DNA from: Clostridia bacterium
Lineage (GTDB): Bacteria > Bacillota > Clostridia > Oscillospirales > Acutalibacteraceae
Direction of reading: 5' to 3'
Length of the DNA stretch: 64,000 nt
Assembly (NCBI GenBank): GCA_017935325.1
Contig: JAGBHV010000073.1
Coordinates: 44,371-108,370, forward strand
Positions 28,036 through 36,533 of this stretch are shown here, piece by piece (the stretch's first letter is position 1; each line of letters begins with the position of its first letter). Both the position numbers and the translations under genes were made by a program. The notes under the pieces were generated by a model. The model made no database searches and was not told the DNA's origin. It worked only from the letters and a program-made list of their open reading frames with translations.

Positions 28036-28801
28036 CTTTTAATCTGCCAATTTGTTTATTAAAATACTCTGTATAAATCACAAAATTCGGATGATCAAGA
28101 ATCGGGATAAGTTTAAGTGCTTTTTCCGTTTCATCTATTGCTTTCTGTATATCGCCATCCGCCTCATAACATTCTGCAAGCTTCCACATCATCTGAAGCA
28201 GGTTCTCAAAAGAAATCCACTTCTGTTTTTCAGCGGCTCTGAATTTCGGCTCACCTTCTAAAAGATACGCCATTTCAGTAAGTTTTGTGAAATAAATTTC
28301 AGGTATTTGTTCTATTGCCGATTCGGCACTTTTCAGGTCACCTTTCTTTTTATACGCATATGCAAGAAAACGCAGTGCATCATATTTCACTTCGTCAAGT
28401 CTTGTTTTCTCGGCAAGCTTTGATGCTATTTCTATTGTTTCATCGGCATCAGCAATAACATAAAGCAGATTGTTAAGAAGAATATCGTTTTCAGGATATA
28501 CTTTCAGACCGTCTTCGAGAATCTGTCTGCTTTTTGCACTGTCACTTTCTCTGTACTCATAAGCATTTTCAACTATTTTCTTAATTTCATTTTCCATTTC
28601 AAGCAGACTGAAATCAAAAAGTTCATCCATAGAAACTCCGAAATAATTTGCAAGCAATGGCATAAGTGTTATATCAGGTAAAGCAATATTATTCTCCCAT
28701 TTACTCACAGCCTGAAAAGATATACCGACAGCATTTGCAAGCTGCTCCTGCGTAATTCCCCTTTTCTTTCTCAACTCTTTGATTTTGCTTCCGATGTTCA
28801 C
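28022..28801 (-). CDS. XRE regulator with C-terminal TPR-like region
   Basis: This is a 259-residue protein. Residues of about 4-60 are a Cro/C1-type HTH (SKIKELRKKRGITQEQLANA, then VSKWENNIALPDITLMPLLA). About residues 75-250 are helical with TPR-like spacing (ILEDGLKVYPENDILLNNLL, LAYAYKKKGDLKSAESAIEQ, LAECYEADGDIQKAIDETEK). This architecture is common in Firmicutes for peptide- or stress-responsive regulators; the target here is unknown. The start is GTG 28801 with GAAGGAG 8 nt upstream; the frame stays open further upstream but without a good RBS. It is flanked by repeat blocks on both sides. Control of the inositol operon is possible from position only. Confidence 0.88.
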   Translation of the reverse strand: MNIGSKIKELRKKRGITQEQLANAVGISFQAVSKWENNIALPDITLMPLLANYFGVSMDELFDFSLLEMENEIKKIVENAYEYRESDSAKSRQILEDGLKVYPENDILLNNLLYVIADADETIEIASKLAEKTRLDEVKYDALRFLAYAYKKKGDLKSAESAIEQIPEIYFTKLTEMAYLLEGEPKFRAAEKQKWISFENLLQMMWKLAECYEADGDIQKAIDETEKALKLIPILDHPNFVIYTEYFNKQIGRLKEQQG

Positions 28802-28895
28802 ACTTATCACTCCTTCAAGCAGAATATACCACACATTTCACATATTAACAATAACATATCAGTCGATATTTTTCAACCACGAGTTGAGTTTTCTG

Positions 28896-29104
28896 TAAAT
28901 TATAATTTATCGCACAATTAATTTTAACATCGTAGGGGCGCCCATTGGGCGTCCGCCTGAAAATTACGCATAATTTAACGGGTCGTCGAGGACGCCGACC
29001 CCTACGAAATCTCAATTTTATTTTAACATCGTAGGGATGCCCCTCGCGGGCATCCGCAAAATTACATCAAAACCAACGGTCGACCGCAAGGGTCGACCCT
29101 ACGG
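28896..29104. repeat. Mosaic palindromic repeat block II
   Basis: The block starts with TAAATTATAATTTA (28896-28909). It then carries module A (28931-28955), identical to the one in block I, module B (28980-29006, GGGTCGTCGAGGACGCCGAC...), module E (29030-29056, CGTAGGGATGCCCCTCGCGG...) and module F (29077-29104, CGGTCGACCGCAAGGGTCGA...). Each module is an imperfect palindrome ending in CGTAGGG or CCCTACG. No coding capacity was seen. Confidence 0.85.
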
Positions 29105-29144
29105 AATGTAAAACCCATAATTACGTCAAATTATATTTTTCTGC

Positions 29145-29183
29145 AAAAAACAGCAGAATTGATTTTTCATCAACTCTGCTGTT
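29145..29183 (-). terminator. Terminator of the DUF6440 gene
   Basis: AACAGCAGAATTGAT (29149-29163) pairs with ATCAACTCTGCTGTT (29169-29183). On the minus strand a T6 run follows (29150-29145). It begins 9 bp after the stop codon. Its stem nearly matches the hairpin at 28002-28035. Confidence 0.82.
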
Positions 29184-29192
29184 TGTTTAAAC

Positions 29193-29372
29193 TTATTCTA
29201 TTGGTGAAATTACAGGTTTTCCGTCTTTTCCCAGAAGCGGTGTCATACCGCCTGCGTAACCGCTTTGGCGAAAAATATAATTTACACCCGTTTCTTTATC
29301 TACCCAGATTTCTATAGCTTCAATAGCACCCTGAGAATAGATTTTTTCAAAACGATTTTCTCTCTTTGCCAT
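29193..29372 (-). CDS. Small DUF6440-family protein
   Basis: This 59-residue protein begins MAKRENRFEKIYSQGAIEAI and contains IWVDKETGVNYIF and SGYAGGMTPLLGKDGKPV. The pattern (V/I-V-D-x-ETGVNY-x-F, then GYAGG-x-TPLL-D/G-K-DGKP) is that of the DUF6440 family, found widely in Clostridia and of unknown function. GAGG is 6 nt before the ATG and a terminator follows. It lies 11 bp downstream of melA on the same strand and could be in its transcript. No signal peptide or membrane segment is visible. Confidence 0.8.
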   Translation of the reverse strand: MAKRENRFEKIYSQGAIEAIEIWVDKETGVNYIFRQSGYAGGMTPLLGKDGKPVISPIE

Positions 29373-29383
29373 ATTAACCTCGA

Positions 29384-30721
29384 TTAATGATATTTGGGCA
29401 TCCAGTCGCCGTGAACTTCAATAAGTTCATCAACCATTTTAACGATATCGTCAATGTTAAGTTCTGATGCAGTATGGGGGTCAAGCATAGCGGCCTGATA
29501 GATAGCATCTTTCTTACGTGTAACTGCAGCTTCAATTGTAAGAAGCTGAGGATTGATATTTGTCATATTCATTGCAGCAAGCTGAACGGGAAGCTTGCCG
29601 ATTCTGCAGGGATGAATACCGCTTGCGTCAATAAGACAAGGAACTTCAACACAAGCATCTCTGTCAAGGTTTTCAATAAGTCCTCCGTTATAAACGTTAC
29701 CTCCGATTTTGTAAGGCTTGTTTGTTACCATTGATTCCATGATATATGAAGCATATTCATGTGATCTCTCGTGCGTAATTTTGCCGTCAGCAAGAATATT
29801 ATCACGTTCTTTTTCCCAGCCTGCAATCTGATTTACGCAACGTCTGGGATATTCATCAAGAGGAATGTTGTATTTTTCAATCATTTCAGGATATTTATCC
29901 TTAATGAAGAACATGTTGTATTCTGAATTGTGTTCACTTGATTCTGTGCAATAATAACCGAGTCTTCTGATATACTCATATCTTACCATATCACCGTGTT
30001 TTTCAATTTCACCGAGGAGTGCTTTATCATTCTTTTCAATTGCTCTTCTCTTGATTTCGGGATAAAGGTCATTGCCGTCTTTATCTTTGATTTCAAGAAG
30101 CCATGCCATATGGTTGATACCTGCAATAAGGTCATATCTGCCTTCGATTTTATCATCCATACCAAGTCCGCCGAGAAGGTCGCGTGAACAAGTCTGCACG
30201 CTGTGGCAAAGACCGATAGTTTTAACGCCTGTATATCTTGTCATAAAGCCTGTAAGAATCGCCATGGGATTTGTGTAGTTCAAGAACCATGCATCAGGAC
30301 AAACTTCTTCCATATCAGCTGCAAAATCAGCAAGAACAGGAATTGTTCTCAAGCCTCTCATAATACCGCCGATGCCGAGTGTATCAGCAATTGTCTGACG
30401 AAGACCGTATTTTTTCGGAATTTCAAAGTCAGTAATTGTGCACGGGTCATAAAGACCTACCTGAATTGCATTAACAACAAACTTTGCGCCTCTTAATGCT
30501 TCCTTACGGTTTTCAACACCGAGATGAGTTGTGATTTTAGCTCTGCCTTCATTAACATTTGCATTAATCGCATTAAGAATTATTTCAGAGTCCTTGAGTC
30601 TCTGACCGTCAATATCATAAAGTGCAAATTCTGCGTCTCTCAAACAAGGTGTACACATGCAGTCACCGATAACATTTCTTGCAAAAACAGTACTGCCTGC
30701 GCCCATAAACGTAATTTTCAT
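29384..30721 (-). CDS. melA: GH4 family alpha-galactosidase-like enzyme
   Basis: This 445-residue NAD+- and Mn2+-dependent glycosidase has the GH4 Rossmann start KITFMGAGSTVFARNVIGD. The metal/specificity motif is GLCHSVQT (near 170); CHS is the form seen in alpha-galactosidases (MelA), while alpha-glucosidases and phospho-enzymes carry CDM or CNV/CNI-type motifs. LNYTNPMAILT and GINHMAWL are further hallmarks. GH4 enzymes act through oxidation at C3. ATG 30721 is chosen for TTGGAGGG 8 nt upstream. The substrate is probably melibiose/raffinose-type alpha-galactosides imported by a transporter outside the window. Confidence 0.88.
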   Translation of the reverse strand: MKITFMGAGSTVFARNVIGDCMCTPCLRDAEFALYDIDGQRLKDSEIILNAINANVNEGRAKITTHLGVENRKEALRGAKFVVNAIQVGLYDPCTITDFEIPKKYGLRQTIADTLGIGGIMRGLRTIPVLADFAADMEEVCPDAWFLNYTNPMAILTGFMTRYTGVKTIGLCHSVQTCSRDLLGGLGMDDKIEGRYDLIAGINHMAWLLEIKDKDGNDLYPEIKRRAIEKNDKALLGEIEKHGDMVRYEYIRRLGYYCTESSEHNSEYNMFFIKDKYPEMIEKYNIPLDEYPRRCVNQIAGWEKERDNILADGKITHERSHEYASYIMESMVTNKPYKIGGNVYNGGLIENLDRDACVEVPCLIDASGIHPCRIGKLPVQLAAMNMTNINPQLLTIEAAVTRKKDAIYQAAMLDPHTASELNIDDIVKMVDELIEVHGDWMPKYH

Positions 30722-30805
30722 AATAAATCCCTCCAAGATTTGGTATTATCTAAAATATACAATTAAAACGTAAAAAGGTCAAGAGATTTATTAAAATTTA
30801 TCAAA

Positions 30806-32680
30806 TTATTTTTTACTTTCCAGGTCATAAACAATTACGGAATTAGGATAAAGCACATCTTTATTTTCACAGCCGTAAATGCATTCGCCTAATTTTGCAT
30901 CGTGAGGTACACATTTTTTTGCATACATTTTTATTTCTTCTGTACCCCTGTTAAAAAGAAGAAGATATCCTTTCTTTTTGTTCCAACCGCAGATTACGGT
31001 AATTTCCGACGAACTTTTAAGCTGTTTCAAATCGTAATTATTTATATCAGATAAAACAGAGGAATATCTTTTTCTCATTTCAAGCGCTTTTTTTATTGCA
31101 ATATACATGTGTTTTCTGTTTTTCCAATCAAACATATATCTGTCAAAAAATGCAAGTTTCCCGTAAAACGGATGATTTTTCGGCAACACAAATCTACCCT
31201 TTTCTGTGTTGCGTAGTCCTAAATTCATCGGTTGTTTTTCAGCAAGCTCCTGTGCGTTGTTAATAAAATAAACGGTATTGGGCAAAAGTGCAGTCACTAC
31301 TGCCGAAGCCATGCTTTTAAGCAATCCTGAAGTTTGCATACTTCGTGGTGTATCTGCCGTTTCCGTGCACGAAACAGACTGAATTTCGCCCGTAATGCAC
31401 TCATAAAGGCGTTTATTGAAATTCATGTTGGTGTAACTCGCCTCACCCCATAAATCCCAGATTCCGCCCGTATAGAAGCTGTATCCTGCATTTTTAAGTT
31501 CAGACGAACAGGAATTATCGAATTCTTCTGACCAAAGCAGGAATTTTTTATCCTTCTTCTTGATATCGCTTATAATCTGCGCTGTAAGTTCCTCGGGCAA
31601 AGCATGAGCCATATCGATTCTCGCACCATCAATAGAAAACGCATCCATATAATGCGGAATAACATGCCTGACATAATTCCACAGCTCTGTATTAGGTTTT
31701 TCGCCGGGAAACAAACTGCATTTAATACCATCCTGTGCTATCATCGGCGGAAAATCAGAACCGAATTTTCTTTTTACGTTTTCGGTATTATCGAAATAAT
31801 ATTTTAAAAACGTGACATCGCTCCAGGGCGGTTGCGGGTCATTGATTGTATCTGCAAATCCCGGCATTACCGAGATGCCGAGCTTCTCAGAACACATTTC
31901 AAAAATGTCTCTGTCTTCCTGATTAATGAGATTTATTGCTTCTGAATCGGGAGGATATGCAAAGCTGTTTGCAAACGGGACCATGTTGTCAGATTTAAAA
32001 AGCTGTTTTACATTTTTGTGCGTTACCGCTGTATGCCCGAGTTCATCGCACTCCGGTGCAGAAAACTCCATCAAAGAATGATTTTTCACCCAATAAAACC
32101 AATCGGGATGTGTCAGGCACAAATCGCTGTCACGCGAAGCAGTTCTGAATGCAAAATCAAGCACAACTTTCATCTGCAATTTATGACACGCTTCGCACAA
32201 TGCCGAAAACTGTTCTTCCGCTGTCATACCGTTTAAATGTTCATCAAGAAGCATTGTGTCGAACTTCATTATATTTTTTATGGCATAGGGCGAGGATAAC
32301 TCCCCTTTTTTATTTGTCTGTGATAATTCAAATACGGGAAGGAAATATATTGAGTTAAAGCCCATTTCCTTTATAAGCGGCAAAAGTGCAATAGTTTTAA
32401 GAAACGTTCCGCTTTCAAAACCTTTTCCGTGGTCCCACGCAGAAAAACTGCGTACAAAAAGCGAATAAAAAGACAGTGTTTCTTCCTGTTTTGTTTTTTT
32501 ATAGGATAAGATATATTCAATAGCCTTTTTAAAATATTCAGATGAATTTACGAGAATTTCACCCTGAACATCTGCTTTTTCAAATTCTGCACCATAATAA
32601 TTCCAGCAATACGGTATTTTATAGCTTTCTCTTGTTTCGTTCTGAGAAATCACTTCAAGCATTCTGTTTAAAATTTCCAT
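30806..32680 (-). CDS. GH13 alpha-amylase-family protein, GlgE-like
   Basis: This 624-residue cytoplasmic protein has the GH13 barrel. Region I is KVVLDFAFRTASRDSDL followed by THPDWF, much closer to GlgE maltosyltransferases (LD-x-A-x-Q-x-SPDHPW) than to amylases (DxxxNH). Region II is FSIDGARIDMAHALP with the nucleophile Asp. Region III is LLWSEEFD with the acid Glu. Region IV is TADTPR in place of NHDTPR, so the usual His is missing. YFINNAQELAEKQPMNLG aligns with the GFE-x-x-E-x-x-PVNTG end of GlgE-type enzymes. Activity could be hydrolysis or glucan transfer. ATG 32680 is chosen for GAGGTG 9 nt upstream. Confidence 0.75.
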   Translation of the reverse strand: MEILNRMLEVISQNETRESYKIPYCWNYYGAEFEKADVQGEILVNSSEYFKKAIEYILSYKKTKQEETLSFYSLFVRSFSAWDHGKGFESGTFLKTIALLPLIKEMGFNSIYFLPVFELSQTNKKGELSSPYAIKNIMKFDTMLLDEHLNGMTAEEQFSALCEACHKLQMKVVLDFAFRTASRDSDLCLTHPDWFYWVKNHSLMEFSAPECDELGHTAVTHKNVKQLFKSDNMVPFANSFAYPPDSEAINLINQEDRDIFEMCSEKLGISVMPGFADTINDPQPPWSDVTFLKYYFDNTENVKRKFGSDFPPMIAQDGIKCSLFPGEKPNTELWNYVRHVIPHYMDAFSIDGARIDMAHALPEELTAQIISDIKKKDKKFLLWSEEFDNSCSSELKNAGYSFYTGGIWDLWGEASYTNMNFNKRLYECITGEIQSVSCTETADTPRSMQTSGLLKSMASAVVTALLPNTVYFINNAQELAEKQPMNLGLRNTEKGRFVLPKNHPFYGKLAFFDRYMFDWKNRKHMYIAIKKALEMRKRYSSVLSDINNYDLKQLKSSSEITVICGWNKKKGYLLLFNRGTEEIKMYAKKCVPHDAKLGECIYGCENKDVLYPNSVIVYDLESKK

Positions 32681-32750
32681 AAATATATTCACCTCGTTTA
32701 CCATATTCTTTGAAAAACTCTATCAAATAAACCTAAATTTTCAAAAATTA

Positions 32751-32779
32751 TTGAAATGATTTTTTTCATATGTTATATT
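32751..32779 (+). promoter_or_regulatory. Promoter of the DUF4091 gene
   Basis: TTGAAA (32751-32756), a 17-bp spacer and TATATT (32774-32779) lie 20 bp before the start codon, in the divergent gap with the GH13 gene. Confidence 0.6.
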
Positions 32780-32799
32780 TATGGAAAGGATGTGATTTT

Positions 32800-34431
32800 A
32801 TGGCAATCAAAACTTGTATTTTATCTTCATTAGCAAAAGTTTTCCTTGATGAAGAACCGAAAAATTATAAAAGAATCAACAGACTTTCATCATTTAGAAA
32901 TGAAAAAATTGCCTTTCAGTTTGTCTGTGAAAGTGATAAAAATGAAGACGATATCAGCCTGGAAATTTCCGAAAAACTGAACGTATACAAGGTTCTTTCC
33001 GTACCCTCCGTAAAGCCTTGTGCGGATGACATTGATGATTATTATCTTAGAACAACACCGGGTCTTTATCCCGATATTCTCTGCCCGTACGATGGCGAAA
33101 AAATGAGAATACCTGCAAATGCATGGCTGAGTTTCTGGATTGAGGGGGAAAACCTTGACGCAGGCATTCACGAGCTTGAAATTTCGTTCAGAAATAATGA
33201 CGGAGAAATTATCTGCACAGAAAAAATAACACTCGACATCATTGATGCAGATTTACCCGAGCAGACACTTATACACACAAATTGGTTCCACTGCGACAGC
33301 CTTGCAACATATTATAACGTGCCCGTTTTCAGCGATGAATTCTGGAGAATTACCGAAAACTTTGTTAAAACAGCAGTAGACCACGGAATTAATTTTATCC
33401 TTACTCCCCTTTTTACACCGCCTCTTGATACACAGATTGGCGGAGAAAGGCTTACTGTTCAGTTAGTGGGAGTCAGAAAAAACGGTGAGACATACGAATT
33501 TGATTTTTCAAACCTTGCAAAATGGATTGATATGTGCAGAAGATGCGGAGTTAAATATTATGAAATGTCTCATTTATTTACTCAATGGGGCGCACTCCAT
33601 GCACCGAAAATCATGGCTGAAGTTGATGGCAAAACAGAAAGAATTTTCGGTTGGGAAACAGACTCCACCGGCAAAGAATACGAAGAATTTTTATCATCTC
33701 TTGCACCTTGCCTTACTGAATTTTTAGTAAATGAAGGAATAAGTGACAACTGCTATTTTCATGTTTCTGACGAGCCGGGTGAAGATGATCTTGCGGTTTA
33801 CGGCAAACACAGCACTCTTATACATAAGCTTTTCGGTGAAAAATTCAAGATTATTGATGCACTTTCTGAAATTGAATTCTATGAAAAAGGCTATGTGACA
33901 AGACCTATTCCCAGTGAACGCCAAATCGAGGATTTTGCAGGTAAAGTTCCTGAACTCTGGACATATTACTGTTGCGGACCTACTGACGGATATTATTCCA
34001 ACAGATTTCTTTCAATGCCTCTTCAGAGAACACGAATCATCGGCATGCAGATGTACAAATACGATGTAAAAGGATTCCTGCATTGGGGCTACAACTTCTA
34101 TTTCACACAGCTCTCTGTAAGAAAAGTTGACCCGTTCTTTGAAACTGATGCCGGCTATGCATTCTCATCAGGCGATGCATTTGTTGTCTACCCTGCTCCT
34201 GACGGAAAGGCATGGGCTTCAATCAGGCTCAAAGCAATGAATGAAGCTGTGCAGGATATGAGGGCGTTGCAGTTACTTGAAAGCTTAATCGGCAAAGAAG
34301 AAGTTCTGAAAATTCTCGAAACTGATAACGGAGAAAAGTTCACTATGAGTTTTTCAGAATATCCCAGAAGCGAAGAATGGCATATTTTAAAACGTGAAGA
34401 AATAAATAACAGAATTAAAGAGCTTATATAA
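32800..34431 (+). CDS. DUF4091-family putative glycoside hydrolase
   Basis: This is a 543-residue protein without a signal peptide. An N-terminal beta domain (about 1-150) precedes a TIM-barrel-like region with TNWFHCDSLATYYNVPVFSD, HGINFILTPLFTPPLDTQ and FHVSDEPGEDDLAVY. The last segment has an acidic pair (DEPGED) in a position that in related barrels is catalytic. GFLHWGYNFY and the C-terminal SIRLKAMNEAVQDMRALQLL are typical of DUF4091 (PF13320). No activity is established for the family as far as I know; it often occurs with polysaccharide genes. ATG 32800 follows AAAGGATG. It converges with mnmA across a shared terminator. Confidence 0.82.
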   Translation: MAIKTCILSSLAKVFLDEEPKNYKRINRLSSFRNEKIAFQFVCESDKNEDDISLEISEKLNVYKVLSVPSVKPCADDIDDYYLRTTPGLYPDILCPYDGEKMRIPANAWLSFWIEGENLDAGIHELEISFRNNDGEIICTEKITLDIIDADLPEQTLIHTNWFHCDSLATYYNVPVFSDEFWRITENFVKTAVDHGINFILTPLFTPPLDTQIGGERLTVQLVGVRKNGETYEFDFSNLAKWIDMCRRCGVKYYEMSHLFTQWGALHAPKIMAEVDGKTERIFGWETDSTGKEYEEFLSSLAPCLTEFLVNEGISDNCYFHVSDEPGEDDLAVYGKHSTLIHKLFGEKFKIIDALSEIEFYEKGYVTRPIPSERQIEDFAGKVPELWTYYCCGPTDGYYSNRFLSMPLQRTRIIGMQMYKYDVKGFLHWGYNFYFTQLSVRKVDPFFETDAGYAFSSGDAFVVYPAPDGKAWASIRLKAMNEAVQDMRALQLLESLIGKEEVLKILETDNGEKFTMSFSEYPRSEEWHILKREEINNRIKELI

Positions 34432-34434
34432 AGT

Positions 34435-34466
34435 AAAGACACGGTAATCTGAGATTACCGTGTCTT
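34435..34466. terminator. Bidirectional terminator between the DUF4091 gene and mnmA
   Basis: AAAGACACGGTAATCT (34435-34450) and AGATTACCGTGTCTT (34452-34466) form a stem of 14 or more perfect base pairs with a minimal loop, followed by AATTTTT on the plus strand. Confidence 0.88.
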
Positions 34467-34471
34467 AATTT

Positions 34472-35548
34472 TTAAAGTATTTTTCCGCCGCCGATAACGT
34501 AGTCTCCGTCATAGAAAACTGCTGCCTGACCTTTTGCAGGTGCACGTTGCGGTTCTTCAAATTCCACAAGATATTTTTCATCATCAAACTGCGAAACAAT
34601 TGCCGGCACTTCCTTGTGTCGGTAGCGGATTTTTACCGTTGTTTTTATGGGACTTGTCAGTTTTTCAAAAGCAATCCAGTTCATATCGCCTACAAGGATT
34701 GATTTTTTGTATTGTTCTTCTGCACGTCCTATAATAACTTCATTCTTTTCAACATTCTTTTCAAGCACAAAATACGGCTCTGTTGATGCAATACCAAGAC
34801 CCTTTCTCTGCCCTACAGTATAGCCGATTATGCCCTTATGGCGTGCAATAATTTTCCCGCTTCTGTCAACGAAATTACCTTCGGGGAATTTTTTACCGCA
34901 GTAATTCTCAATAAACGAAACGTAATCGCCGTTTTTAACAAAGCAGATATCCTGACTGTCAGGCTTTGCTGAATTTATAAATCCGCACTCCTCTGCTATC
35001 TGCCTTACCTCTTCTTTTTTCAATTCTCCCACAGGCAGAAGAAGCCTTGAAAGTCTGTCTTGCGTAAGGCTGTAAAGCACATAGCTCTGGTCCTTCATGT
35101 CATATCTGCCCTTTTTGAGCAGGTATCTTGAACTGCCTTTATCAAACTCAACGCAGGCATAATGACCTGTTGAAATATACTGTGCGTCAAATTTATCTGC
35201 CGCTTTGAGAATATGTGTGAATTTTATATATCTGTTGCAATCAATGCAGGGATTCGGAGTTTCGCCGTTAAGATAACCTTTTACAAAGCGGTCAATTACC
35301 TCGCCTTTGAAATCAGCCTTAAAATCATAAACATCATATGGCATTGAAAGATTTTTTGCAACAAGTCTTGCATCTTCAATATCTTCATCTGTGCAACAGG
35401 CTTTTGCAGAATTTTCTTCATCTTTTTCATCATAGAGCTTAAGCGTTACACCATGGCAGGAATACCCCTGATTCTTAAGCAGATAAGCCGCAACAGAGCT
35501 GTCAACTCCGCCACTCATTGCAACTATAACTTTGTTTTTTCCTTCCAT
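34472..35548 (-). CDS. mnmA: tRNA-specific 2-thiouridylase
   Basis: This 358-residue enzyme places sulfur at C2 of the wobble uridine (U34) in Glu, Gln and Lys tRNAs. The PP-loop is VIVAMSGGVDSSVAAYLL. The catalytic cysteines are in PNPCIDCNRYIKF and DSQDICFV. GYTVGQRKGLGI lies between the catalytic and C-terminal beta-barrel domains. ATG 35548 is favoured because GAGG lies 10 nt upstream; an in-frame ATG at 35557 sits on the RBS. It is the last gene of the tepA-ftsK-ygiQ-MBL-mnmA run and starts 1 nt after the preceding stop codon. Confidence 0.94.
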   Translation of the reverse strand: MEGKNKVIVAMSGGVDSSVAAYLLKNQGYSCHGVTLKLYDEKDEENSAKACCTDEDIEDARLVAKNLSMPYDVYDFKADFKGEVIDRFVKGYLNGETPNPCIDCNRYIKFTHILKAADKFDAQYISTGHYACVEFDKGSSRYLLKKGRYDMKDQSYVLYSLTQDRLSRLLLPVGELKKEEVRQIAEECGFINSAKPDSQDICFVKNGDYVSFIENYCGKKFPEGNFVDRSGKIIARHKGIIGYTVGQRKGLGIASTEPYFVLEKNVEKNEVIIGRAEEQYKKSILVGDMNWIAFEKLTSPIKTTVKIRYRHKEVPAIVSQFDDEKYLVEFEEPQRAPAKGQAAVFYDGDYVIGGGKIL

Positions 35549-35549
35549 A

Positions 35550-36533
35550 TCAAACATTCCTCGTTATTATATCCGATGTTTCCGATTCAACGTAAAAGCT
35601 TACCGTACCGTCAAAATCAGTGCGGTAAATATTAATATCTTCCTTCAGAAGGTTCTTCAGTGTCACACCGTTCGGGTGGTTATATTCGTTGTATTCACCT
35701 ACGCTGATTACGGCTGTGTCGGCAGATGATGCTTTTATAAATGCAATATCAGAAGAATCGCTGCTTCCGTGATGAGAAACCTTCAGAACGTCGCAGGTTA
35801 AATCTTTACCTCGTTCCACAATATCTATTTCTTCCTCTTTCTGCGCATCACCCGTAAAAAGAAACTTTGATTTTCCGTATCTGAGCATAGCAACAATTGA
35901 CATATTGTTGATTTCTTCATCTTCTTCAACAGGTCCTAAAATTTCAATTTCAGCACCGCCGAGATATATTTTTTCTCCTTCATCAGGATAATGCGGTTGA
36001 ATTGAATTACTCTTCAAAGATTTTATAAAATCTTCATATGATTTATTGTTCAGGTCTTCATGACTTTTTATTTCAGGCATAACAAGAGTATCAACATCAA
36101 AATCCTCAAGCAGACTGCTCATTGACCCGAAATGGTCTGTGTGCGGATGGCTTATCATGGCAACATCAATTTTGGAAATGCCCTTATTCAAAAGAAAATT
36201 TCTTATAACCTGATAATACTCCTTTTCACCGCTGTCAATAATCATACATTCTGAATTGCATGTAATTACAGCACAGTCACCTTGTCCTACATTCAGAAAA
36301 TCGACGCATAATCCCTCTGATAGTGAATCACTCTTTGTATTCACAGGAGAAAGTCCTGCATCAGACAACGCCTCTGCCCAATTGGTAGTTTCATTGTCAG
36401 AAGCAAGCGTTGTCTCTGCCTGCGACGTGTTATTTTTCCTTAAAGCAAATGCAATGGCAATAATTACTGACAATAATATTACTGCTGCCGAAATGATGAT
36501 AAACAGCTTTTTACTTTTTCTTTTTTCTTCCAT
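35550..36533 (-). CDS. Membrane-anchored MBL-fold hydrolase, ComEC-like domain
   Basis: This 327-residue protein has one N-terminal membrane helix (about 8-30) followed by a low-complexity Thr/Ser/Asn linker and a metallo-beta-lactamase domain. Metal motifs are [25 protein letters not shown] (HxHxDH) and [11 protein letters not shown]. This is the pattern of the C-terminal MBL domain of ComEC/Rec2 and of free-standing ComEC-like hydrolases, thought to act on nucleic acids or lipids outside the cell. There is no ComEC channel domain. The start overlaps the end of ygiQ by 23 bp in another frame, and the RBS is weak. Confidence 0.87.
   Translation of the reverse strand: MEEKRKSKKLFIIISAAVILLSVIIAIAFALRKNNTSQAETTLASDNETTNWAEALSDAGLSPVNTKSDSLSEGLCVDFLNVGQGDCAVITCNSECMIIDSGEKEYYQVIRNFLLNKGISKIDVAMISHPHTDHFGSMSSLLEDFDVDTLVMPEIKSHEDLNNKSYEDFIKSLKSNSIQPHYPDEGEKIYLGGAEIEILGPVEEDEEINNMSIVAMLRYGKSKFLFTGDAQKEEEIDIVERGKDLTCDVLKVSHHGSSDSSDIAFIKASSADTAVISVGEYNEYNHPNGVTLKNLLKEDINIYRTDFDGTVSFYVESETSDIITRNV

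Noticed and set aside
28022-28801. Naming the XRE-TPR protein as the inositol repressor.
   Set aside because: Known IolR proteins are DeoR or RpiR types, and no shared operator between this gene and the 17.46-kb promoter was seen. Proximity alone is not enough.
27824-29104. A CRISPR array in the regularly spaced palindromes.
   Set aside because: The modules differ in sequence, spacing is irregular, the linkers are what repeat, and there are no cas genes.
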